Below, in pieces: positions 38,901-50,900 of a stretch of 64,000 nt of DNA (position 1 is its first letter; every line of letters starts with the position of its first letter). The stretch is from NCBI GenBank assembly GCA_030248215.1, contig JASANG010001006.1:307621-371620 (forward strand), read 5' to 3'. Made by a program: the position numbers and the translations under genes. The notes under the pieces are model-generated. The model saw nothing but the letters and a program-made list of their open reading frames with translations, did not search any database and had not been told where the DNA came from. This stretch comes from Enoplolaimus lenunculus. Taxonomy: Eukaryota > Nematoda > Enoplea > Enoplida > Thoracostomopsidae.

Positions 38901-41900
38901 AATGGTTTTGTGTACGGGAAACGTCACACGCATGGTCAGGGACGGATCATAATGGAGGTCGTTGAAATGAAGAAGATTGCGAAATATATTGAAGCCTGTT
39001 GTGGTTGGTGTCTGATATTCTGTACCTAATTTTGCCTGCGATGCTATGTTCATTCATTTTATAAAATCTCAGCATTTATAAGCTCAGTTAAAAACCAAAT
39101 ATTTATATTTTTCACTGGTAGTTTTGCCACTGTTTTGCAGTTGAATTTTGTATTACACGTTTTCAATATACTTATGGCAGCTGAGCCCTTTGCATTTAAC
39201 AATCGTACTTCGCAGAGTTGCAGGATGCGGTCACCGGGTAGATGTGCCAACAAATCCAAGTGCTATCCTTCACAGGTGTCCTATGCCGTTGACATTCCAA
39301 TAATAAATCGACGTGTCTATTTGATGATGGTCCCTCTGATGTGATCAAATTTGACTAGATTCACGAAATACTTTAGTCCGTACGGCAATGCGGTTTACCT
39401 TAGTTTATGCGTCGCTAAGGTTGAAACTGTATAGCAAAAGAGCAAAAAGTTTAGCAGACAGTCACATACGTTTTAATCTGCATGTCGATCCAAAATTTGC
39501 CAATGAACGAAATTGTCAGCCAGAAAAGCGAAGGTTTTGTTTTACATTGAATCAGGGTCAGCGTTAAAATTGTGGCGTTCATATTTGTGTAAACAAACCA
39601 AAATCGATTGTTGTATGACGCTGTCTTGTAAAACGTTTAACGCATAGGGGGACTTTATTCGCTGGTAAACACCGGTTGTGTAAAAAAATTTCAGCCACGG
39701 GTATACCCACAAATACAGATTTGTATCACGACGCGTGCGAAGAATTGACAGTTTTTATCCGCGCCAAACCTTTGAGAGTTTAAAAGCAAAACATACGCTA
39801 GTAACTTAGCTAGTCCGTGAGCGTTGAAAAAGCAAAAGTTCAACGTGTATCAGTTGAATCAAATTTAGCTTGCGAACGGATTATAAAATGGTAATGGGTG
39901 TAAGATTGACTTGCATGTTCAAAAACTGCGTACATTTTTTAAACTATAACCTTCAAACAGGAAATTAATATTAACTCACCGCAGACGTCAAAAAACGGGA
40001 TTTGGCAGACAAATTGTGTATAATTGGTTTCACAAAGAACATCGAACGCTTCAATATTTGGCGTATAAAGCGACATACAGTCCTCGTTATTTATGTTGTT
40101 TGGTTCTCCTGGATACCAATTTAAATATGGTGCAGCACATGCGAACCCATTCTGTGTATAAATCATCCAGTCACCTTCGGCCCGAGAATCAGTTCCTGAC
40201 GATCAAATAACAAATTATACAACGCTTATTCCATAATTAAAACTGCATTCAGCAAGCGAGAACCCAAACGCAATTTTTGTTGCAAATGTTAACTTAAAAT
40301 TTTGGTTTTAGTCCCTGTTGATGGGTCCGTAGGCCAGCGCGGTCTCATTTAGATACTGACACGTAGCCAGCTAACCTTGCTACTAAAAATAAATTTTCAG
40401 GAGGGGCATACTGTAGCGACCCGAATAAAAGGGGGGAGACTGGTATTTATTGGGCCTCTCCGGACTCTTATTAATGATATAGACTCCTATTGATTCGAAC
40501 TCAAAATGGATACCCCCTTATCCCCCTCTTATTCGGGTCACTACAGTACAAAGGTTTTCGTTGACTTCCAAGCAAGATTGAACATTTTCAAGGAAGACAA
40601 CATTTTTTCAAGTTTCTGAGCTGACTGGCCGTACTTGGCTACGGACCGCTTGGGGCACATAAATGTGCGACGCCAAGCAAACAAGTTAATACCAACAATA
40701 CAGAATACAGCTACAGCTATATACATGCTTGCAATTTGAGCAAAGCTACAGAATACAGCTATAAACATGCTTGCAATTTAAGCAAAGCCAGACAGTTTAG
40801 CCGATGTTAGCAATTGCGCACGTTAAGCGTTTGCCATTTGTGTTATATTGTTGTTATTAGCATTATTACAAAATGTAATAAAGCAAAGAAAGAAAAAAGT
40901 CAGTACAAAGTTTAACGACTTTGAAAACATTTGGCTGATGTTGTGTGCATATCAAAAAACGGACTTGTCAGACCGCTGTGCACTAATTCTAGCGCACATT
41001 AGCATTAAATGAAACCTGGTGTATGTAATCGTCCTTTGAGACTCGAATACAAACACGATAGTCTTAAACGGGTGGCATTTCGAAAAGTTTACAAAGTTCG
41101 TAAACCTTTTTACTGGTTGTTCTTGAAAACGCAGTTTGCCATAATGTAAAAAGTTATAAAGCCACTTGAAAGAATAATTCGATTTTTGAAAAAGTTCAAG
41201 TTAGTGGCCCATATTCTCAAATGCATGCAGCACCTATCACCAGTTGGTGTTAGGGTCTATAAGTTTTGAACCAGCCAATCGAGAAGTTTAAAGTTTAGCA
41301 CATTATTTGTGTATGAGCGTTTCTACCTGTGACCCAGATTTGACGTATGTAGCTGCAGTGTTTCGTTTGTTTGAACCCTATTGCTAACTGGTGATATGTC
41401 CTGCACACATTTTTGAATACGGGTCGTTATCCAAAAGCGACTGTTGTTTACATTACTTTTTCTCTCCAGTGAAACCGTGATTGCACTTGAGCGCAGCGGG
41501 GGGGCAGAAGGTGGCCAATGTAAAGAACAGGGCGGATCAGTATTATAACCATATTCTTAAGCCTATGCCTGACCCTAAACCTAAGCCAAGCAAAAAAATA
41601 TTCTAAAGCTAAAACTTACTCGTTTCTAGTCCCACAGAAAAACGTTCCGCCCCTGATCTTTACATGGGCCCAGAAGGTTATGCCCCCCGAGATGCATTTT
41701 TCCTTAAAAAAGCTTTCAACTCGTGCCAGTTAGTCGTTTGAATTCGTTGAATGCTCCTGCGGAAAAATTTTCGCGTCCCATTAAAATGTTAAGCTTGCTA
41801 TACGGCTTTGACATGGACGGGTTTAAAATGATTGCGTAAACTAATCTTTATTAACATACCTGCCATTGGTAACATATCTGTGTTCAGCCCGGACGCTGTT

Positions 41901-44900
41901 GCAAACTCAACAAGTTGTGTCATTTCAACGTCGTTACGAAATACGACGGCTCGTGATGCGCTGTTTTCGTCGCGACAAACGCGATCTGCTGACGCGAGGG
42001 CTGTAGGTGGCGTAAGTAATAATTTGTGACAACCTGAATCAAGCTGGGTCCATTGTGGTGGACAACCTATAATAAAATTGGCCAATGTTACTTTAATGGG
42101 CGTAACAGTAGATTAAGCGTATTCCTAAGCCTAAGTCTAAGCCTAAGCCTAAGCGTTGTAAAAATGAGTTCCTAAGCCTAAGCCTAAGAGTCTAAGCCTA
42201 AGTAAAAGCAAAAAAGTGTAATCTAGAATCTAAACCCACTCTTTTATAGACCTACCAGAAACCTGGACGCCCCTTAAAGTAACATGGGCCATAAAGTTAA
42301 TATTAACAAATTTTCATTAATGTTTGTAATTTGTGAAAAACTCAAGAATTCAAATCGGAATTTTTGAGAAGAAATTTGATAAAAAAATTAGTTCGTTGTT
42401 GCGCATTATTTAATGTCATCAATACATTACATTTTGCAATTCAAAAATGTTGCGTTATGATAAGTTTAGTAAAAGCTGCAATATCGCCCATGAACGTGTT
42501 CGTCCGTTTGAAAAATGGTAATCTGGCGTAGTTTTCTACTTACTGTGGTGACTCGAATGAGAGGGGGTAATTAGGGCGAGGTCCCCATTTTGAGTCTCAA
42601 TCAAATGGAGTCCGTATTCGTAATAAGAGTCCGTAAGCGAATAGAGTCCATAAATGTCAATTATTGCTAATTGTAGTGCATAAAAGACTCCAGGACCAAA
42701 TGAAAGTGTGTTCGAAACTTTAAAGTGTACGTAAATTTTGAAAGTACATTCCAAAGTATAACCTTGCATTATCGCTCTAGCTATAGACACAAGACAAACA
42801 AACGTTTAATTCAACGGATAGTTGCAATACCGGAGATATATCAGTAACGAAGGATGACTGAGGGCGGGTTGAAAATAAATAAACAGTCCGTAACCGAATA
42901 TAACAGGGAGTACCCTCTGAAGAGGCCAAATAAATATCAATCCCCCGTCTTATTCGAGTCATTACAGTATGTAGCTTACACGTTATTATACGTGTAAATT
43001 GCAGCTAAAAGGTCTTCATACCAATAGACGTTTTGCGACATGCTCATGTATATATAGTAGAATGCATCCCTATATTTTCTGTTTGCGTCATAATTTGTAC
43101 TTTTCTAAACCAACCCTAACTTTTCTTTGCTCAACAAACTTTCGATAGATATATCTCGTCTATTCTGTCACATCGACTCGTCGCCTGGTTAATACTATAA
43201 TTTATAATAGCATTACAAAAAGTTGTAATTTATAATAGCATTACAAAAAGTTGTAATTTATAATAGCATTACAAAAAGTTGTAATTTATAATAGCATTAC
43301 AAAAAGTTGTAATTTATAATAGCATTACAAAAAGTTGTAATTTATAATAGCATTACAAAAAGTTGTAATTTATAATAGCATTACAAAAAGTTGTAATTTA
43401 TAATAGCATTACAAAAAGTTGTAATTTATAATAGCATTACAAAAAGTTGTAATTTATAATAGCATTACAAAAAGTTGTAATTTATAGTAGCATTACTAAA
43501 AGTTGTAATTTATAATAGCATTACAAAAAGTTGTAATTTATAATAGCATTACAAAAAGTTGTAATTTATAATAGCATTACAAAAAGTTGTAATTTATAAT
43601 AGCATTACAAAAAGTTGTAATTTATAATAGCATTACAAAAAGTTGTAATTTATAATAGCATTACAAAAAGTTGTAATTTATAATAGCATTACAAAAAGTT
43701 GTAATTTATAATAGCATTACAAAAAGTTGTAATAGGTTAAATAAATGCTTTCACATTCAACTTATTTTGAATTTGCCGTTGCCATTTGAAGACCTCAAGC
43801 AAAACGACGGTTTTCTTTATACTTGGAGTCACCATAATGGGCCAAAGGTTATACTAAAAAATTTAATTAATATTTGTTTTGGTAGATTTCTATTTAGTTT
43901 GGAAACTATAAAAGGAATCTATGCACTTCAACCATCTGTTGTTCTGAACATAATGCGTCGTCCACAATATCGTGGGTACGCGTTGTGGAATTTTGCATCG
44001 ACCGTAGACGGCTGCCATCTGCGGTAAAACACACGGCAGTTAGTGCTACTATTTTTTAAAAATTTTGTAAATTTTAAAATTTTAAACGACAACTACTATT
44101 TTTTAATTACTTTCAATTGACAACTACTATCAATTTCAAAAAGAGCAGCTGTACCTGATCGTATTAAGCAAATACCCGATGTCGCCTAGACTTGGGTATT
44201 TTAACGTATAGTAATCGTAGACGGTCTTCCTAGCTTAATGTAGGGCAGTTGCCTATGGTTAATTTCAAATAACACAGCTTAGACGCTTGCCCTACACAAT
44301 AAACGAAGACCAGTTGCCATCAAAAATTTCGAACATAGGGCAACCGTCTACGGTTAAAAATTTCACAATTTTAAAATACGCATGCTGCGGCGGTCCTGAA
44401 AGTTGTTGGCATGGGGGGATTATACGTAAAAAATGTTAATTTTGGGGGGTCGAAAAACTTTTTAATAAACGAGGTCAATTTTCGAAGTGTGCCAGTACCA
44501 GATGGATCAAGAAAGCGATTTTTTACTGAATACATACAGTCCGCGGTCCGATGTAAACAAGCGGGCCGGAATAGACGCAAGCATATTCCTAAGCCTAAAC
44601 CTAAACCTATGCATGAAAGCGGGAGGATATGCTATACATAACCCTAATATCCTAAGCCTGTACAAGTAAAAAATAGTCTCTGTTCATGCATGGGTCAGCC
44701 CGCGAATCGATGGTTTTTTAAAAAGCTGTCTCTACGTACTTTCCAACTATAGTTTCAAGAATGCAACAGGAAGTGCCCGTTGGCCGTTGTTGGCCCATGT
44801 ATAGATGGGCGATTGCTATCGAAAAATTAAACTTTTAAAATTCAAAATTTTTTTGCTAGTATATTTTAGATAAACTACAGTTGCTGTAAAAATTTTGCGA

Positions 44901-47900
44901 CGGCAGCTGTCGTTGTTAAATCTAAAACGAGCGTTCCTGCAGAGGGCAGTCGTTTTTTACGGTCGATGTAAAATTCCACGAGTGCCCACGATGGACGACA
45001 ACACGTCAGGCAAACAATCGACGTCCGGTTCGGGTCCTAAAAATTTAAGACCGCAAATTCAAAAACCTTTTTTAAAATTTCGCTCACGTCCGGCCAATTT
45101 TGTTAATACTTCCGGATCCTATATTTTTCACTTCCGGTTGCACCCTGCTCTACTGTATAAAAAGGGAAAGCTGGAAACGTGGAAAGTCAAACACATAGGT
45201 TTTCTCTAGGTCTGGTATAGGGTACGAATTGTTTGGTTGTTTTGTCTTTATTATTAAAAACAAAACTTCAGCCACGTTCGACTTTGCGAAAAATAAAATA
45301 TATTCATTGTTTGAAAAACGCTCTAGCACTAAAATTCCGTACTAGAAAGGGGAATATTGCACAAAGCTGAATCTGATATTTCAAGTTCTCCCCTGTGAAA
45401 TATTTCTCAAAATGCTGGATCCGGAAATTTCGGAGGCTGAATTGTACTGTGAAATACTGTTAGTTGGCAATAATTTTTAAAAAACGTAGAATGAACAAAC
45501 TGATGATGACTTTTCGTTCTGTAAAGCTAATTACAATCAATTATTGAGTTAGCTCATCGAAAGCGATTTAATTTATAAATATTGATGCAACGGATGACAA
45601 TTAGGATTAAAATTAAAATTCAATATCCGTATCCGGTTCCGGTAAATTAACATCCCGTCGCACCCTGGCTAGAGGGGATAAAAAATTTTCTGAAGTGGGC
45701 ATATAGGGTTTTCGTAGACTTACAAGCAAGATTAAAAAAAATTTTCTGGGGGGGGGGGCAAAATTTTTACAAGGAATTTGGTAACTAATTAGTTAATGAA
45801 AACTGTTTCAAATTCCAGTTCCTGCTCCTGTTCCGGTTCCTGCAAAGAAATTCAAATTATGTTTCTGTTCCTGTTCCGGCAAAATTTAGTTCTTGTCGGA
45901 ACCTGTATCTCCGTAAATATTTTGTGATCCTTCGAACTAAATATTGTTTGATGTCTGCGCAGACAAGCCTTTACAAAAATATATGTTTTTTGGGTCGCAA
46001 AATACTGGTTTTCAAGCGCCCGCCAAATAGTTTTGTTTTTTATTGAACAAGATTCTGATAGGTATATAGTTGATTCATTGTGTTGTATTATAGGTATGTA
46101 TGCTATATTTCTCCAGTGTTCAGTAAAACAAGCGCCAAGCAGGGGCTGATCTAGAAATTTTTGACGGGAGTGGCGGGCGACAAATTTTATGAAACGTAAA
46201 AATTATAAGGCAGGATCCTTACCATTTTATCACTAAAAATGTTCTGACGGCGGGGCGTACCAGTGGCGCTAAGGTCATAACAACAATATTTTCACTAGCA
46301 AATCAGATCTAAAGGTGGCGGGGGCGACCCCAGGGTGGAAAGAAAGGTTCGGATGCGGCAAAAATTGTGGTTCGGATTCGGATTAGGAAAAAATTCAAAA
46401 AATTGTGCTTCGGATTCAGCAAAAAATTGTGGCTCGGATTCTGATTCAAACCAACGCCGTATCCATATGCGGTCCGTGTTCTTTTTAAAGGGCAGTCCCA
46501 GTTTCGAAAAAGTATGCTAAAAATTCTAGACAACGCTTAAAAATATGCTTTTTAAATAAGAAAATTCTTTCAACTGATAGAGCCATAGAAAGTTTTGCCC
46601 ATTGGCTTTGCGGCGAATATATTTTTATAAAAGAACAAATCTGGAACAAAACCCTGTTCCTAAAGTTTAAAGCGTAGGATGAGACTATAATATAGCCCCA
46701 AAGCAAAGAATAGTCTAGCTTTTCACTACAGTCACGACGGAAAACGTTCAGGGCGTTGTTCTATATACATGAGTCCAAGAATATGCTCTGTTCTAGTCAT
46801 GTTCTTTGATTGGCCCATCGACCCTATCGCTCATTTTCATCTGCGCAAGCGTTTAATTTTTTAAAATTTATAAAAATATTTAAGCCCCCCACTGTTTGAC
46901 ACGCTGAAAAATAAAAATATACATCAGCCCCACCCCTCTGGATCCACTAGTGTGTTTCAGTCATTGGCTTATCGAAACTATCGCTCATTTCCATATTTAT
47001 AGATGCGCAAGTGTTAAACTTTCTATTTTTAAAAAAATTTTAAAAAATAAATATTTGAAATATTTAGCCCCCCCACTGTTCGACGCCCTGAAAAAAATAT
47101 TTTTTAATAATATACACAATGTGCGTTCAAAGGCACGCGCTGGAATACGATTGCTGTATTTCGCAAATAGGGCAGCCGTCTAAGCTCTACCGTAGAACTT
47201 CATAGCAAGCGTCGTTGCTTATTAAAATTTTGAGGACAGCCGCCTACGGTTTGAAATTGTAAAACAGTCATCGTAATCGGTTAGCCTTTTCGAAATATGG
47301 CAGTTGTTCAAACTGAACAGTTTGAAAATAGTCATAGACGATTGCTATTAAAAAATAAGTCAAAATTTTATGCCAAAGTTTTGTTTGCTTAAAATTAAAA
47401 TTCAACTACGGTTGCCGTAAAAATTTTGCAACCGCAGCTGTCGTTGCTAAAATAAGAGCACACCCGCAGACAGTAGCCGTCTACGGTCGATGCAAAATTC
47501 CACAACGCGTACCCACGATATTGTGGACGACGCATAATTTGAAAATCGGGTACATCAATGAGCGCAAAATTGATAAATTTTATTCATATATTTTTGTTTC
47601 GGTGTCGAAAACGTTGCGTACAGTTTCACAATAATCATATAGCTAGTCTTTTTAAAACAGTATAAACGGATGATTGAGGTGCAGAGTGTTGTTATGGCAA
47701 CTGGTGTGAGCGACGTTGAAGTAAACCAGAGATATTGAGTAATTTTAAAAAACTAACGCTCGTTATAAATGTAGCAAAATAATTTACTATAAAATTAAAA
47801 ACAAATTATAGAAAATTGAACATTGGAAAAACTCATAAATTGAAAATAGCACTGCGTCATTATGCAGTTATATATTAGTTCTCTGGATATCGTATACAAC

Positions 47901-50900
47901 ACTGACCGTACAAAACTATTCGCAAAACGATTTACAGCAATAATTCAAAACAAAAACACGTAACAAATATTAATAATTAAGTCCAGTGAGAGGATATATG
48001 CTAGCACGTTAACAACTGTGTGGCTATCGACAGCGCGTATTTATATATTAAAGCTAGAACTCCCCGCATACGTATTTTGGGCAGCGTTCCAGCAGCCTTG
48101 CTTATCCATATGCAAATTTGGTTCTATAATTTTAAGTGAAAAATTGTGAAAATATAAAATTGTTTACTTTTTCGTTGTGTTGTTGCTATAAAAAAGAAAC
48201 CTGTTTGCTTTATGCGTATATTTTAAGATGTATGTAATTTGTGTATTGTGTTGAGCCGGCAACAAATTTGGACGCGTATTTTCCTCTGCTCATGGTGGAT
48301 CCCGGAGTCCATCATTCCTGCCCAATCCACACGGGCTAAAAAAATTGTATTGGAATCGAATACACAATTGCCAATCAAGTTTCAAGGCGTAAGCGTAGAA
48401 TTCTTCCAAACATATGCCGAAACACAGAGTATCTTAAGAGAGTTGCACATGTCTGCATCTACGCCGAAATTGGCGTTGTAAATAGCAGAGTCATTGATTC
48501 GGACAAATTTGGATTCGCGGTTAGGGACGACCGCCTAAAGAAGACGGAATGTTGGTATATGTGATGTATATATGTGCATGGTGTATGTGATGTAGGACAC
48601 ATGCATACACATGCACTGGTACAGGAGGAAAATATAATATCGGCCGCGTAATGGGTAACACGCTTGACTCGTGAGCGAGAGGTCGGAGGTTCGATTCCCG
48701 GCGTGGCCATATCTTTCGGAAATAATTAAGGAGAACAACCACGTGTATTCGCAGTGCTTCAGAGAAACCGGTCGTGTCGATCGTGCAGTTCTGACCATAG
48801 GCACGCCGCATTTACGTTTGCTGTAACTGGAAATTTGCCCATTAACTGAAATTTGACCAACCTGTTGAAGTTAAGAACTTTAACCACATTAATCATTCAA
48901 ACTTAAACGAATTTGGCTAAGGCTTTAGGAATACGCTTAATCTACTGTTTACCCCCTAAATGTAACATTGGTCGTTCACGCTAACAAATTTTCTATTGCA
49001 CCGTTCGGCAAGCAACAAACGTCAAAGGTTGAAAACAGTTACAAAGTACCATTTTTCTGCTCAGCTCTTAGTTTGGTTTGGCGTTCTTTCTGTTGACTGT
49101 TGGAACAACGTTTTGCGTTCAAGATTTACCGTGTCGCATTTGAACTAGTCACAGAGCATTGTGTATTTTACATAAATCGATCACATTTTTGACACCGCAA
49201 CAAAACCTGCTTTGAAAACTTGTCAAAAATCGTATCACTTTCAAGCCGTATTCAGACGTACAAGTTTTTGCTGCGAAAACTTGCGACTGTAACTATAAAT
49301 TCAATCGCAATTTAGCCCAGGCGAAACGGCTATTACATAAAATAGCAGATTGGAAAAGAACTGTTAGAAATTGGCTTGAATAGCAGATTGGCCTGCGACA
49401 TATACACGTTAGTATGGTTATTAATAATGATTCATTATTCAAGTTACATTCAACTAAAATGTATTCAGATCCACTAAAATTAGACGACAATTAATATTCC
49501 TAATACTGAAACAAGTGTTTACATTTAAGAGTTAAAATAATATAACAAAGCTAATATAGAGATATAATATAAGTTAAGATTTCTCAATTATTATATTAAA
49601 TTTTCGACATAGTACAACGTTTGTATTTACTTACACACTATAGTTTTCAAATAAAATAAGCAAATATTCAGAAAACTTCAATGAACCACAAATGTTTTAA
49701 ATACAAGTGTATACGTACGTCTTAGGGTTGCGCTATACTTTTGCTGACGTGCGACGCCGTACGGCCCAGTCCGTTAACCGCATGGTACCGTCCGTATGGT
49801 GACCGACGATGACGGACGGAGCTGGACGTCAATTATAGCGCAACCCTAATGCAATATGTAATCTAAAATGATATTACATAGTTATGCGGGGTTCACGTTA
49901 CCAATTGTGCGCTTGGTACCTGTTTTGTCATTATGCATATAGCGGTACACATAAGTTTTTGCTACCCATTATGAATACCGGCGGCAGAAAAAAAATAGTT
50001 TTGTTCAGCTAGGGTTTCGAAATATAGCATTTATCATGTCTGTTTTAATCTGTTTTTACAATATATCAGTCAAAAAATCTAAAAATACCTACAAGCTATA
50101 AATATTACTAGTCTGCCATGATTGCGCAGTGCGCACAAGTTAGCGAAAGCACAAAAATTTCTTTGCAAATGTTCTCTCCATAGAACAATGACGCGCATTT
50201 CGTAAGAAATTATTTTTAACAAAGTGATGCTTTAAAGTTACCCAAAATACGTATGTGCGGCGTTGCAGGTTTAATATATAGATTAAAACAATCGCCAAGC
50301 ACTTTTACGGGTAACAAACCGAAGACTAGTTACTTATAGCTGCAAACGTAAGGTACCCATATAAATAGTAGCTAGCTAACAAACTATTCATATAGGTAGT
50401 TTCTACCTCCTGTTATGGGTAGGTGACGAAAAAGATGTACCGAGCGCACAATTGGCAACGTGAATCCCGCATTACATAGCCGTTTTTTGGATCTAATAAA
50501 ATAACACAGCTTTCCACTTTCCGTTAGGGACCACAATTTGGTCCATTGCATGCTATTGTGTGTCCTGTACATTGCTAATTGCACCATATGGGCTTTTTTA
50601 AATAAATTAAGTAATGTCATTCAGTCGAGTTAAACAGAATGAGGATGATAGCAAGGAATTTGGCACGGACCAAGTAGATCCGCTTGTTTACTCAATTCAG
50701 CTACTTTAACGAATCAGTATCTCATCAATGCTCACCGAGAATAACTATAAACGCTTGTTATGCACGCTCACGAGAGCCCATCGTGTAGTCAAACCCTAGA
50801 TAGTTTCGACCAACGGCTAACCACTGAAGGCAAAGGCAGTAGAAAAAATATTATTTCTAATATGCAGGTTGGTGAATACAGAATCGTTTGATTGAGCGAA

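Larger units (their letters stand above)
22959..38940 (-). mobile_element. Old, broken Ty3/Gypsy-type LTR element, heavily invaded
   Basis: This fossil fills the intron between CTLD1 and kringle 1. LTR remnants start with the shared TGTCGGTTGTGATTTC at 22959 (left) and 38690 (right) and match over about 250 bp, clearly diverged. The outer limit of the right LTR is uncertain. Recognisable parts, from right to left: gag zinc knuckles (37364-37651), protease (about 28860-29130), reverse transcriptase (about 27440-27900), RNase H (about 26400-26900) and integrase (about 25000-26360). The order protease-RT-RNaseH-integrase is that of Ty3/Gypsy. It is non-functional, with many frame breaks and at least eight later insertions. 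Confidence 0.85.

Noticed and set aside
43201-43733. CRISPR array
   Set aside because: The 28-bp units are head-to-tail with no unique spacers, and the genome is eukaryotic with introns.
43767-44027. 86-codon plus-strand ORF beside the satellite
   Set aside because: No recognisable domain, and its end overlaps a transposon inverted repeat; it lies in an intron on the opposite strand.
48642-48709. Candidate tRNA gene
   Set aside because: The acceptor ends pair and a B box exists, but the D arm is too short and the T stem does not pair. It is a SINE head.
48459-48811. Minus-strand ORFs with TPGIEPPTSRSRV and NRTSDLSLTSQACYPL text
   Set aside because: This is the familiar false peptide from tRNA-derived repeats; the DNA is a SINE with a B box.
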